Notes under the pieces: model-generated
The model's database searches: none
Told to the model about the DNA's origin: nothing
The model's input: only the letters and a program-made list of their open reading frames with translations
Made by a program: the position numbers and the translations under genes
From: Streptomyces sp. SID13726
GTDB taxonomy: Bacteria; Actinomycetota; Actinomycetes; Streptomycetales; Streptomycetaceae
Assembly (NCBI RefSeq): GCF_010548375.1
Contig: NZ_JAAGLY010000014.1
Location: forward strand, 182,506 to 246,505
Reading direction: 5' to 3'
DNA: 64,000 nucleotides
Shown: positions 1 through 8,800 of the stretch, in pieces
Layout of the letters: every line of letters starts with the position of its first letter
Numbering within the stretch: position 1 is the first letter of the stretch

Positions 1-405
1 CAGGCCGCGCGGATCCTCGCCCTGGACGATGCCGGCGTGGAGATCCACGCGATGCACAAACCCGCGGCGGCCCGGGTCACCCGGCGCACGGTCGAGCAGC
101 TCGACGCCCTCGCGCGGACCGTGCTCCCGCTCAGCTACGACGTCCGTGACTGGGCCCGGCTGGGCCTGTGCGACGGGCTGCTGCGGGTGTCGGACGCCGA
201 CGCGCCCACCGACGCGGACACCACCCTCGTACGGCTGGCCCTGCGCGAGCAGATCGAGGCCGCCCGGTCGGGCCCGCGCGACCTGTCGTACCGCCTCGAA
301 TCGCCCGGGGCACGCACCACGCGAACCGCCTCCCGCCGGGTGCGTGACACGCTCACCCGGCAGTGGACCGAGGGGTCCATCCGTACGGGGCCCGCCGATG
401 TGTGA
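1..405 (+). CDS. mdcE: Malonate decarboxylase gamma subunit, C-terminal end (partial)
   Basis: The open frame runs in from the left edge and ends at TGA 403-405, so only about the last 134 residues are present. The visible part resembles the end of the carboxyl-transferase-like gamma subunit of biotin-independent malonate decarboxylase, with an LPLSYDVRDWARLG-like stretch. In this family the beta/gamma pair decarboxylates malonyl-ACP to acetyl-ACP. The call leans on context: mdcG and mdcH follow directly, and the stop overlaps the mdcG start by 8 nt. The beta subunit, ACP and alpha subunit should lie just left of the window. The tail is rich in Arg and Thr and not obviously conserved. Confidence 0.7.
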   Translation, partial: QAARILALDDAGVEIHAMHKPAAARVTRRTVEQLDALARTVLPLSYDVRDWARLGLCDGLLRVSDADAPTDADTTLVRLALREQIEAARSGPRDLSYRLESPGARTTRTASRRVRDTLTRQWTEGSIRTGPADV

Positions 406-1030
406 CCTCCGCCCCCACGACCTGGTGCGCCTGCACGACCCGCGCACGTTGCGCCGCGCGTACCCCGAGACTCCGCTCTGGGTCTGGCGGGCCCTGGACA
501 CCGCCCCCTGGGTGGTGGTCCGGCGGGCAACCGCCCCGGCAGGGGCCGTCCCGGTCGGGGTCCGGGGGGCCGGGCGCGGGCGGAGGTTCGCCATGGACGT
601 GTCGGTGACGGCCGTACGGGAGCGGGTACGTCCCGAGGACCTGCCCGTCCGCTCGCCCGCGCTGCCCGCCGGTCTCCCGGTGGCCCGCGCCCTCGAACTG
701 ACCCGCCGCGACCTCGACGGCGCGGGGGTGATCTGGGGTCCCACCGGGAGCACCGGCTTCCAGCTCGCCTCGGGGCATCCGGTCGTCACCGAGACCAGTG
801 ACCTGGATCTGCTGCTGCGTGTCACCAACCCGGCTGAGCTGCCGGATCCCTGGGCACTGCACACCGCCCTGTCCGGACTTCCGGCCCGTGTCGACTGCCA
901 GATCGAGACGCCGGAGGGGGCCTACGCACTCGGCGAGCTGGCCTCCGGCGTCCCCGAGGTACTGCTCCGCCACCGCGACGGGCCTCGTCTCGTGCCCAAC
1001 CCGTGGGCCCGGAGAGCGGAGCTGTCGTGA
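398..1030 (+). CDS. mdcG: Malonate decarboxylase holo-ACP synthase (phosphoribosyl-dephospho-CoA transferase)
   Basis: MdcG attaches the 2'-(5''-phosphoribosyl)-3'-dephospho-CoA prosthetic group to the malonate decarboxylase ACP subunit. The 210-residue length suits the family. A nucleotidyltransferase-like motif GSTGFQLASG, followed by SDLDLLLR with its paired acidic residues, lies around residues 115-145. The ATG at 398 was chosen over the longer upstream frame because it overlaps the end of mdcE by a few bases, and the preceding reading is only the shadow of mdcE. The stop TGA overlaps the GTG of mdcH, so the three genes are almost certainly co-translated. Confidence 0.88.
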   Translation: MCDLRPHDLVRLHDPRTLRRAYPETPLWVWRALDTAPWVVVRRATAPAGAVPVGVRGAGRGRRFAMDVSVTAVRERVRPEDLPVRSPALPAGLPVARALELTRRDLDGAGVIWGPTGSTGFQLASGHPVVTETSDLDLLLRVTNPAELPDPWALHTALSGLPARVDCQIETPEGAYALGELASGVPEVLLRHRDGPRLVPNPWARRAELS

Positions 1031-1971
1031 GCCTCGCCCACCTCTACCCCGGCCAGGGCTCCCAGCTGCCCGGGATGCTGCACCGCCTGCCCGACACCCC
1101 CGCCGTCCACCGCACCCTGGCGGAGGCCCGCGGTGAACTCGGCGACCTCGGCCCGGCGGACAAGGAGAAGACGCTGGCCACCACTGCGGGCAGCCAGGTC
1201 GCCCTGCTGGTCGCCGGGGTCGCCGGGGCCAGAGCCCTGACGGAGGACCTGGGACTGCCGCCGGACTACGTCGCCGGGCACTCCGTCGGAGCCTTCGGCG
1301 CGGCGGTCGCCGCCGGAGTGCTGACCTTCCCCGAGGCGCTGGCGGCGGTCCGGCTGCGTGGCGACCTCATGCGCCGGGCCGCCGGGGAGGGCAACTGGGC
1401 CATGGCGGCCCTTCTGGGGCTGCGCGAGCCCGCCGTACGCACCCTCGTCGAGCGGACCGCCACACCGGATCACCCGCTGTGGATCGCCTGCTTCAACGCG
1501 GCGGACGAAATCGTTCTCAGCGGCACGGCCGACGCCCTCGACCGCGCCGAGGAGGCCGCACGGGGGGCGGGGGCCCGAGGGATCAGACGCCTCGCCGTCG
1601 CGACCGCCTCGCACTGCCCCCTCCAGAACGACACCGCCCGGCGTCTGGCACGGCACCTGTCCGGTGTGCCGCGCCGGCGACAGCTCGTCCCCTACCTGAC
1701 CAACACCAGGGGCAGATGCGTCCGATCCGACCCCGAGGCCGTCCTGGACGACCTGGCCAGGGCCGTCGCCCGCCCCGTCCGCTGGTACGACGCCACCAGG
1801 CTGGCCGCCGAACTCGGCGTCACCCGGGCCGTCCAACTGCCCCCCGGGCACGTCCTCGTCGACCTCCTGTCGACGGCCGCGCCCGCTGTACGGGCCGTCG
1901 CAATGGACGGCCCCGACATCGACCGTGTCGTGCGCGCTCTGCGCCGACACCGGGAAGGACCCGTGACATGA
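1027..1971 (+). CDS. mdcH: Malonyl-CoA:ACP transacylase of malonate decarboxylase
   Basis: FabD-like acyltransferase that loads malonyl from CoA onto the decarboxylase ACP to start the cycle. The N-terminus carries PGQGSQ, the nucleophile is in GHSVGAF (about residue 85), and a catalytic His lies in ASHCPLQ (about residue 200), all standard for malonyl transacylases. Length is 314 residues. GTG 1027 is preferred to GTG 1003 because it forms a GTGA overlap with the mdcG stop, and translation then begins VSLAHLYPGQGSQ, close to family N-termini. The stop overlaps the ATG of the following esterase gene. Confidence 0.88.
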   Translation: MSLAHLYPGQGSQLPGMLHRLPDTPAVHRTLAEARGELGDLGPADKEKTLATTAGSQVALLVAGVAGARALTEDLGLPPDYVAGHSVGAFGAAVAAGVLTFPEALAAVRLRGDLMRRAAGEGNWAMAALLGLREPAVRTLVERTATPDHPLWIACFNAADEIVLSGTADALDRAEEAARGAGARGIRRLAVATASHCPLQNDTARRLARHLSGVPRRRQLVPYLTNTRGRCVRSDPEAVLDDLARAVARPVRWYDATRLAAELGVTRAVQLPPGHVLVDLLSTAAPAVRAVAMDGPDIDRVVRALRRHREGPVT

Positions 1972-3476
1972 GCGCACCCGCCGTCGCCACCACCGCAGGA
2001 AAGGTCCGGGGCGTCGAGATCGACGACGGGATCCTCACCTGGCGCGGAATCCCCTACGCGGCCGCGCCGGTCGGCGACCTGCGGCTGCGCCCGCCCCGCC
2101 CGGCCCAGCCATGGAGCGGAACCCGCGACGGCACGCAGTTCGGCCCGCCCGCCGTCCAGGCACCGCTCGGCTTCACCGGCGACGGACTGAACGTGCTCGG
2201 CGAGGGCCTGGGCGGACAGCCGCACGACCCGCTGCCCGAGCCCTCCGAGGACTGCCTGTTCGTCAACGTCACCGCACCCGCGGGTGCTTCGGACCGGCCG
2301 GTGCTCGTGTGGATCCACGGCGGCGGCTACCAGATCGGCCACGGCAGCGACATGGCCGGCGACGGAGCCACCTTCGCCCGCACCCACGGCATCGTCGTGG
2401 TGACGTTCAACTACCGTCTCGGCGCCTTCGGTTTCCTCTCCGTCGAGGGGGAGGAACCCACGGGAGCCCTCGGCCTGCACGACCAGATCGCGGCCCTGCG
2501 CTGGGTCCGGGACAACATCGCCGCGTTCGGTGGGGACCCGGCACAGGTGACCGTCTACGGCCTGTCGGCGGGAGCGAAGTCCGTCGCCAACCTCCTGGCG
2601 TCACCGCTCACCCGTGGCCTGATCCGGCGGGCGGCGTCCTCCAGCGGGGGAGGCGACCACGTGGCCACGCCCGCGCAGTCGGCGGCCCTGTCCGTGAGGT
2701 TCTTCCGCGAACTCGGTACGTCGCCACGGCGCGTCCGGCAGGTGAGCGCCGAGGACCTCCTCGGCGCGCAGAACGCGATCGGAACGGGGTCGCGGGCCAC
2801 CTGGCTGTGGCGACCGGCCATCGACGGCACGGCTCTCACCGCGCGACCGGTCGACGCCATCGCCGCCGGTGCGGCACCGGGCATTCCGCTGCTCGCGCAG
2901 ACCTGTGTCGACGAGTGCTTCATCTTCCAGCTCGCCTCACCCGACGCCACACAGCAGACCGACCGTGTCCTGGAGGAGTACTTCGGCGTCGTCGGCCGCG
3001 ACGCCGTCCTCAGCGCGTACGTGGCCGATCCCGAACTGGCGGGCGACCCGGTCCGGACGCGGCTCCAGGTGATGACCGACGAGCGCTACACCGTCCCCAC
3101 CCGCAGACTCGCCGGCGCTCAGGCGGCCCACGCCCCGGTGTGGCTCTCCCGCTACGACGGTCCGCTCACCGGCCTGATCCCCGGCATCTCACCCTCGGCG
3201 CGGCCGGGCGCCTTCCACGGCACGGACGGCGGGGCGATCTGGAACACCGGGCACGTGCTCCACGACGTGTGGGGCTCCTTCGTACGCGACGGCAGACCGG
3301 CCGCCGCGGGGCTGCCCGACTGGCCGGGTTGCTCCGCCGCCGACCGGCCCACCCTCGTCTTCGACGACGCGTCCGGTCCCCACCTCGCCCACGCCCCGTA
3401 CCCCGACCGGTACGCGGCGTGGGACGGCCTCGACTGGACATCGGGTACCTGGTGGGACTTCGACGGCGTCCGGTGA
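1968..3476 (+). CDS. Type-B carboxylesterase (para-nitrobenzyl-esterase-like)
   Basis: Alpha/beta-hydrolase of the cholinesterase/carboxylesterase family, 502 residues with no signal peptide visible, so probably cytoplasmic. The oxyanion-hole segment WIHGGGYQ, the nucleophile elbow GLSAGAKS (the usual GESAGG has Leu for Glu), an acidic residue in CVDECF and a His in FHGTDGG can be placed in the family order. Its ATG overlaps the mdcH stop (ATGA), so it is translated with the malonate decarboxylase genes. This suggests, as inference, that it may release malonate or a related acid from an ester. Substrate is not readable from sequence. Confidence 0.85.
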   Translation: MSAPAVATTAGKVRGVEIDDGILTWRGIPYAAAPVGDLRLRPPRPAQPWSGTRDGTQFGPPAVQAPLGFTGDGLNVLGEGLGGQPHDPLPEPSEDCLFVNVTAPAGASDRPVLVWIHGGGYQIGHGSDMAGDGATFARTHGIVVVTFNYRLGAFGFLSVEGEEPTGALGLHDQIAALRWVRDNIAAFGGDPAQVTVYGLSAGAKSVANLLASPLTRGLIRRAASSSGGGDHVATPAQSAALSVRFFRELGTSPRRVRQVSAEDLLGAQNAIGTGSRATWLWRPAIDGTALTARPVDAIAAGAAPGIPLLAQTCVDECFIFQLASPDATQQTDRVLEEYFGVVGRDAVLSAYVADPELAGDPVRTRLQVMTDERYTVPTRRLAGAQAAHAPVWLSRYDGPLTGLIPGISPSARPGAFHGTDGGAIWNTGHVLHDVWGSFVRDGRPAAAGLPDWPGCSAADRPTLVFDDASGPHLAHAPYPDRYAAWDGLDWTSGTWWDFDGVR

Positions 3477-3488
3477 GGCCGTGTCCGC

Positions 3489-4445
3489 TCAGCCCCGGGC
3501 CTGCCCCGGGGCGGTGGACCGCGCCAGCCGCGGGAAGAGGGCCTCGGCGTTGCCGCGGTCGATCGCCCGGCGCTGGATGTCGGGGAGGGAGAACTCGTCG
3601 AGCAGCCGGGCGAAGTGCGCGGACTTCGTGCTCGGCGCGTACGGCCAGTCGCTGCCGTAGGTGATGTGGGTAGGGTCGGCGAAGGCCAGCAGGCTCGGCA
3701 GAGCGTACGGCGAGGAGGACAGGGCCGTGTCGTAGTAGAACCGGCGCATCCGGGCCAGGCCGTCCTCGATGGTGCCCTGCGGTGCGCAGTGCTGGGCCAG
3801 GCGCTCTGCGGCGTACGGGACGAACCCGCCCGCGTGGGACAGGATGATCTTCACGTTCGGGTAGCGCTCGAGGCAGCCGGAGCGGGCCAGGTTAACCGCG
3901 GCGCGGGTGGTGTCGAGCAGGAAGTCGGCCGCGTACGGAGGCAGTCCGGGCACCGGGTCGGCGGGCAGCGTCGACGGGTGGACGAAGACGACGGCGGAGC
4001 GTCGGTCGAGCTGCTCCATCAAGGGGTCGAAGGCGCTGTCGCCCAGGTACACGCCCCTGCTGTTGGCGAGCAGGATCACACCATCCGCGCCCAGCTCGTC
4101 CAGGGCGTGGCCGGCCTCGCGGACGGCCCCGTCGACGTCGGGCAGGGTGAGGGTGGCGAAGAAGCCGAACCGCGCGGGCACACGGTCCCGCAGCCTCGCG
4201 CAGAACTCGTTGAGGGAACGGGCCATCGCGCGGGCCTCGTCCTGTGCGCCCGGTTCGACACCGGGGGTGGAGACGGACAGAACGGCGGACTCGATGCCGA
4301 TGTCGTCCATCAGTGCGAGCGCAGACTCGGCGTCCCAGCGGGGGATGGGCAGGCCGCCGGACACGATCCCGGCCGCGGCGAGCCAGTCGGCGTAGAAAGG
4401 CGGAACGACGTGCTGGTGGGTGTCGATACGTGCTGTGCCGGTCAT
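3489..4445 (-). CDS. ACMSD-family metal-dependent amidohydrolase/decarboxylase
   Basis: TIM-barrel amidohydrolase-2 protein of 318 residues, related to aminocarboxymuconate-semialdehyde decarboxylase and to aromatic-acid decarboxylases (gamma-resorcylate, 6-methylsalicylate). Metal ligands are all in place: HQH in IDTHQHVVP, His in VVFVHPS, His in ILSHAGGF and Asp in YGSDWPY. ATG at 4445 follows the ligase stop with an ATGA overlap, which fixes the start against a longer upstream reading. It is the downstream gene of the acyl-CoA ligase operon and so falls under the MarR-type operator at 6085. Two homologues occur at 19058 and 27356. Decarboxylase or hydrolase activity is not decided by sequence. 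Confidence 0.82.
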   Translation of the reverse strand: MTGTARIDTHQHVVPPFYADWLAAAGIVSGGLPIPRWDAESALALMDDIGIESAVLSVSTPGVEPGAQDEARAMARSLNEFCARLRDRVPARFGFFATLTLPDVDGAVREAGHALDELGADGVILLANSRGVYLGDSAFDPLMEQLDRRSAVVFVHPSTLPADPVPGLPPYAADFLLDTTRAAVNLARSGCLERYPNVKIILSHAGGFVPYAAERLAQHCAPQGTIEDGLARMRRFYYDTALSSSPYALPSLLAFADPTHITYGSDWPYAPSTKSAHFARLLDEFSLPDIQRRAIDRGNAEALFPRLARSTAPGQARG

Positions 4446-6014
4446 GAGCGGGGCCTTTCTACCGGGTCGGGCAGGGCGCGGCGCAGTTCCCGTTTGAGGA
4501 TCTTGCCGCTGGCGGTCATCGGCAACTCGTCGTGGAACTCGAACAGTCGGGGGTACTTGTAGGCGGCCATGGCCTCCTTGCACCAGGCGCGGAGATCCTC
4601 CTCGGACAGCCGGGAGCCCGGGCGCCGGATCACGAAGGCCTTGACCTCCTCGCCGTGCACGGGGTGGGGGACGCCCACGACGGCCGCCAGGCTGACCTCG
4701 GGGTGGGTCAGCAGCACGTCCTCCAGCTCCCGCGGGTAGATGTTGTAGCCGCCGCGGATGACGAGGTCCTTGGCCCGGTCGACGACGACGAAGTCACCGT
4801 CCTCGTCGCGCCGTGCGACGTCCCCGGTGTGCAGCCAGCCGTCTTGCAGCAACTCGGCGGTGGCCTCCGGGCGCCCGAGATAGCCCTTCATCACGTTGTG
4901 CCCGCGGACCACGAGTTCCCCGGTCTCACCGTCGGCGACCGGCGTGCCTCCAGCGTCGACCACACGCATCTCCACGCCCCACACCGGGCCGCCGATCGAG
5001 CCGGGCTTCGGAGGCCGCCCCGGAGTCTGGAACGACACCATGGGGCTGGTCTCGGACAGCCCGTAGCCCTCACGGACGTCGACGCCGTAGGCCTTCCGGA
5101 AACGGGCCGCGATCTCGGGCGGCAGGGCGGAGCCCCCGGACACGGCCATGCGCAGGTTCGCGGTGATCCGGGCGAGGGTGGCCTCGTCGGCGGACTCACC
5201 CAGCAGTTTCCAGTACATGGTGGGCACGCCGGCGAAGAGGGTGACGGCTTCGTCCGCGAGCGTGCGCAGGACGTCGGCCGCCTCGAAGCGCGGCATGAGC
5301 ACCAGCCGGGCGCCGATGCCGAAAGCCGCGTTCATCTGCACCGTCTGTCCGAAGCTGTGGAACAGCGGCAGGACGACCAGGTGGACGTCGTCCGGGCGTG
5401 CCTCGACGGTGCGGTGGCAGGTCAGGGCGTTGAGCACCATGTTGGAGTGGGTGAGTTCGGCGCCCTTGGGCCGGCCGGTGGTGCCGCTCGTGTAAAGGAT
5501 GACCGCGGTGTCGGTCTCCGCGGTGCACACGGTCTCGAACGTCTCGGCACGACCCTGCAACGCCGCGGAGAGGGTGGGGACCTCGTCCAGGGGCGAAGGG
5601 TCTCCGGGGCGGTCGGTGATCAGGAACAGGTGCTCGCAGGAAGGCGCCAGTGCGACAGCCTCCGCTGTCTTCGAGGCGGGTACGGCGGCCGCCGCACCGG
5701 CGTAGCAGAAGAAGGCCGTGGCTCCCGAGTCGGACAGGTGGTACGCGATCTCGTGCGGTTGGAGCATCACGTTGAGCGGGACGACGGCCGCGCCGGCCTT
5801 GAGGATCCCGTAGTAGAGCGCGGGGAAGTCGACGAGATTGGGGCAGCTGAGGGCTACCCGGTCGCCGCGCCGGACTCCCGAGTCGGCGAGGAGGTTCGCC
5901 ACCCGGTTCGCGGCCGCCTCGACCTGGCCGTACGTCAGACGGCCCCTGGACGATCGCTTCCCGATCGGGCTGGCGGCGAGCCGTGTCTTCCAGCATGGAG
6001 GCGAGATTCAGCAT
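4442..6014 (-). CDS. AMP-dependent acyl/aryl-CoA ligase with an apparent +1 frameshift near its N-terminus
   Basis: ANL-superfamily ligase of about 523 residues once corrected. Visible motifs: P-loop YTSGTTGRPKG, GYGLSETSP, LHTGD and the C-terminal catalytic Lys in TASGKILKREL. The natural N-terminus, MLNLASMLEDTARRQPDRE, starts at 6014 but is in a different frame from the rest. Dropping one base from the four-C run at 5943-5946 joins AIVQG to RLTYGQVEAAANR, the usual family sequence. A start at GTG 5902 would remove about 37 residues. Either a sequencing slip or a genuine frameshift explains this. It would activate an aromatic or fatty acid to its CoA ester. The stop overlaps the amidohydrolase start. 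Confidence 0.85.
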
Positions 6015-6084
6015 GATCGACTTCCCCGACTGTGCGATATGAGATGTTTCTGGTGCGTTAAATGAACCTCTCGATTCGGTGATT

Positions 6085-6098
6085 GTCAATAGGTTGAC
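6085..6098. promoter_or_regulatory. MarR-type operator upstream of the acyl-CoA ligase
   Basis: GTCAATAGGTTGAC is a dyad, GTCAA-N4-TTGAC, lying about 71 bp upstream of the ligase start and downstream of the marR gene. The same element, differing in one base of the spacer, sits between the thioesterase and the importer at 7223-7236. Including flanks, TGTCAAT-R-GGTTGACT is shared by both. MarR proteins bind such short dyads. The protein encoded at 6146-6724 is the obvious candidate. Confidence 0.75.
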
Positions 6099-6145
6099 TG
6101 GATTCGGGACATGGCGCACCGAGGGTCTTCCGCTCGGGCGGAGGG

Positions 6146-6724
6146 TCAGTCCCCCGTGGTCCTCGCCGACCGTGCGATCCGGCCGGCCACCCGGCCCAGC
6201 AGGCTCTTCAGGACGAGCCGCTCGTCGCCGGTCAGATCCCCGAACCAGTCCTGTTCGAGCCGGTTCTGCTCGGCGAAGGCGTCCTTGATGGCGGCCGCGC
6301 CGGCCTCGCTCAGCCGTACGCTCACCAGCCGTCTGTCGGTGGTGGAGACCCGTTCGCGGACGACCAGGCCCTCGGCCTCCAAGGTGGCCAGGACGGTGGA
6401 GGTGGCCTGGCGGCTCACTCCGGACAGGCGGGCGATGTCCCGGGCCTCCGCCTGTCCGAAGATCCACACGGTGTACAGGATCCGGAAACCGCTGGAGGTG
6501 AAGCCGTGCGGCCGGTGGATCAGGCGCTCGGAGGTCTGGCTGTGGGTGTTCGCGGTGCGTAGCAGAAGCATCCCGAGGTGGAAGGCCATCGGGTCCAGGT
6601 CGGGCAGCTCCCGGCGGGTGAGCTCCAGGGCGACGTCGCTGAACTCCACGCCGTGGACCTGTGACGCGGCGGCCCGGACTGGCGCGTCGGGAGCGGTGTT
6701 GTCCGCCGGTGCCTTGTCCGTCAC
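6146..6724 (-). CDS. MarR-family transcriptional regulator
   Basis: 192-residue winged-helix repressor. The helix-turn-helix lies in the stretch ARDIARLSGVSRQATSTVLA (about residues 105-125), followed by the wing RERVSTTDRRLVSVRL. The N-terminal 40 residues are longer than in typical MarR proteins. It lies between the ligase-amidohydrolase pair and the thioesterase/importer pair. Matching dyads at 6085 and 7223 mark both of those promoters, so it likely controls them and responds to an aromatic acid or its CoA ester (inference). No matching site was seen in front of its own start at 6724. Confidence 0.9.
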   Translation of the reverse strand: MTDKAPADNTAPDAPVRAAASQVHGVEFSDVALELTRRELPDLDPMAFHLGMLLLRTANTHSQTSERLIHRPHGFTSSGFRILYTVWIFGQAEARDIARLSGVSRQATSTVLATLEAEGLVVRERVSTTDRRLVSVRLSEAGAAAIKDAFAEQNRLEQDWFGDLTGDERLVLKSLLGRVAGRIARSARTTGD

Positions 6725-6783
6725 TGTTTCCCCCTCGCTGTCCTGTGCCGCAGGCTCCCGCGGTCCTCGCCGTGCGGGTCAGA

Positions 6784-7206
6784 CTACCGATCGCGGGTGA
6801 CCGACCCGGTGCGCAGGCTCTGTCCGCGGAAGGTCGCGATCGTGGTGTTGTCCTGGGCCGTCACCGTCACGTCGTAGACGCCGGCCTTCGGTCCCTGGTG
6901 GGTCGCCCGGCAGGCGGCGGTGAGGGTGTCGCCCGGCCTCGCGGGGGAGAGGTAGAGAATGCTCGCCCCGGTGGAGACGGTGGGGACCGCGCCGTCGTTG
7001 GCGGCGTAGGCGAGCGCGGTGTCGGCCAGCAGGAAGATGAGCCCGCCGTGGCAGATCCCGTGGCTGTTGAGCATGTCCGGGCGGACCGTCATCGACAGGA
7101 GGGAGTATCCCGGTCCGGCCTCGTGGACGGTGATGCCGTTGGTGCGGGCGCAGTGGTCGCGGGTCAGTAGGTCCTGGGTCGCGGGCGGGAGCGTAGGTGT
7201 CGTCAT
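6784..7206 (-). CDS. PaaI-type hotdog-fold acyl-CoA thioesterase
   Basis: 140-residue hotdog protein with the signature segment NSHGICHGGLIFLLADTALA (about residues 45-65), typical of PaaI, the thioesterase of phenylacetate catabolism that releases CoA from hydroxyphenylacetyl-CoA intermediates. ATG 7206 begins MTTPTLPPATQDLL and is preferred to the upstream in-frame start, which would read through the operator and promoter. It is divergent from the aromatic-acid importer. A GTCAA-N4-TTGAC dyad lies 17 bp upstream of the start codon. It may rescue CoA from dead-end products of the ligase at 4442. Confidence 0.85.
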   Translation of the reverse strand: MTTPTLPPATQDLLTRDHCARTNGITVHEAGPGYSLLSMTVRPDMLNSHGICHGGLIFLLADTALAYAANDGAVPTVSTGASILYLSPARPGDTLTAACRATHQGPKAGVYDVTVTAQDNTTIATFRGQSLRTGSVTRDR

Positions 7207-7222
7207 ACGCAAAGAATAGACT

Positions 7223-7236
7223 GTCAATGGGTTGAC
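7223..7236. promoter_or_regulatory. MarR-type operator between thioesterase and MFS importer
   Basis: GTCAATGGGTTGAC, the same GTCAA-N4-TTGAC dyad as at 6085-6098, with TGT and ACT flanks also shared. It lies 17 bp upstream of the thioesterase start and 119 bp upstream of the importer start. One protein bound here could control both divergent transcripts. Confidence 0.75.
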
Positions 7237-7354
7237 TTTCCTTCGAAGGGTGCAGGACCTTGGGCCCACTGCGGACCGACGTCCCAGTGACGCGGCCGGG
7301 GCGGCCGACGAGCCGACCGCCGCCTCCCGTCCCCCTCTTCCAGCCGGAGATGTC

Positions 7355-8695
7355 ATGGCTGCACGTATGTCCACACCTTCCCGAGGGCGGCTCCATGTCG
7401 TCGCCGCCTGCTTCCTGATCCTTTTGTGCGAGGGCTACGACCTGGCGATGTTCGGCAGCATCGTGCCGTCGCTCCGTTCCTACGGCGCATGGCACCTGAG
7501 CGCCGAGACGATCGGCCTGATGGGCTCGGCCTCCGTTCTGGGCATGCTCTGCGGAGCGGCGGGGGCGGCCTGGCTCGCGGACCGGTTCGGCCGCAGGCCC
7601 CTCATGATCGGTGCCGTCGTCCTCTTCTCGCTGGCCATGGGTGCCGGGGCCGTTGCTCCAAGTGCCGCGATCTTCCTGGTCCTGCGCTTCCTCGTCGGGC
7701 TGGGTGCGGGCGCGGTCATGCCGACCGCGGCCGCCACGCTGCTCGACGTCGCCCCGGCCGGAAAGGGCAGCCGGTTCAGCGCGATGGGCTTCGTCGGCGT
7801 GGGGCTCGGCGGTGTCGTGGCCGGACTCCTGTCGCTGTGGCTGGTGCCGTCGTACGGATTCCGCGCGATGTGCGCGGCCGGGCTGGCCCCGCTGCTGCTG
7901 ATCCCGTACCTGCTGAGGGTGGTGCCCGAGTCGATCCCGTTCCTGCTGGCCCGGGGGCGCGCCGAGGAAGCGGCCTCCGTGGCGGCCCGCCTGGGCGTCG
8001 ATCTCGCCGAGCAGGAACGCGAGGAGGAGAGGCGGGACGCGGTGCGTCCGGCTTCACGGGGCAGGCTGGGCGAGGTCTTTGGCGAGGGCAGAGCCGTGGG
8101 CACGGTCATCTTCTGGGGCGCCACCCTGTTCTGTCTGCTCGTCACCTTCGGGGTGAGCGCCTGGCTTCCGGACTTGCTGCTCGGTGCGGGATACAGCATG
8201 TCGGTCTCGCTAGGCTCCCTGGTCGCCCTCAAGGCCGGTGCCGTGGGCGTCCTGGCGGCGGGGTGGCTCGCGGACCGGTTTGGGCAGAAGCGCGTCGTCC
8301 TGTGCACCTACCTGTGCAGCGCCTTCTCGTTGGCGGCGCTGAGCCTGTCGCCGCCGCCGGTCGTCGCCTACGCCCTCATCGCGCTGCTCGGCCTGGGGAC
8401 CACCGGCCTCCAGACGCTGATCAACGCCTACGTGGGCAGCTACTACCCGACCCGGATACGGGCCACCGGCCTCGGGCTGAACCTGTCGATCGGCCGGATC
8501 GGAGGCATCGTCGGACCGACGTACCTCGGCTTCCTGGTCGCCTCCGGACTGGGCTTCGGCGGGAAGTTCTACGCCCTCGCCGTGCCCGCGCTCGTCGGGG
8601 CCTGTCTGATCGCGGCCGTTCCCCGACCGCGCCCCGCGCCGCGTGTGGTGGCGCCGGCGGACGCGGCCGACCGCGTGGTGGGCAGTGCGAACTGA
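7355..8695 (+). CDS. MFS aromatic acid:H+ symporter (AAHS family, PcaK/MhpT-like)
   Basis: 446-residue, 12-helix major facilitator. The first helix carries CEGYDLAMFGSIVP, matching the D-G-Y-D signature of aromatic acid symporters. Loop 2-3 shows LADRFGRRP, and the equivalent in the second half is LADRFGQKR. ATG 7355 is taken because GGAGA precedes it at suitable spacing; the 41 codons upstream in frame are low-complexity and cross the operator. It likely imports the aromatic acid degraded by the mhp genes that follow. A strong terminator hairpin lies at 8711-8758. Confidence 0.9.
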   Translation: MAARMSTPSRGRLHVVAACFLILLCEGYDLAMFGSIVPSLRSYGAWHLSAETIGLMGSASVLGMLCGAAGAAWLADRFGRRPLMIGAVVLFSLAMGAGAVAPSAAIFLVLRFLVGLGAGAVMPTAAATLLDVAPAGKGSRFSAMGFVGVGLGGVVAGLLSLWLVPSYGFRAMCAAGLAPLLLIPYLLRVVPESIPFLLARGRAEEAASVAARLGVDLAEQEREEERRDAVRPASRGRLGEVFGEGRAVGTVIFWGATLFCLLVTFGVSAWLPDLLLGAGYSMSVSLGSLVALKAGAVGVLAAGWLADRFGQKRVVLCTYLCSAFSLAALSLSPPPVVAYALIALLGLGTTGLQTLINAYVGSYYPTRIRATGLGLNLSIGRIGGIVGPTYLGFLVASGLGFGGKFYALAVPALVGACLIAAVPRPRPAPRVVAPADAADRVVGSAN

Positions 8696-8710
8696 GCGTT
8701 CGCGGTCCGG

Positions 8711-8758
8711 CCGTGTCTCCCCGGCGGCGGACCACGCCCGGCCGCCGGGGAGACACGG
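8711..8758 (+). terminator. Rho-independent-type hairpin after the MFS gene
   Basis: Perfect 18-bp inverted repeat (8711-8728 with 8741-8758), arms beginning CCGTGTCTCCCC, 12-nt loop, 15 bp after the importer stop. No U-tract, as is usual in high-GC actinobacteria. Confidence 0.85.
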
Positions 8759-8800
8759 CGGCATGGGCGGACGTGATCGCGCCGCCGTTAGACTGCGGCG

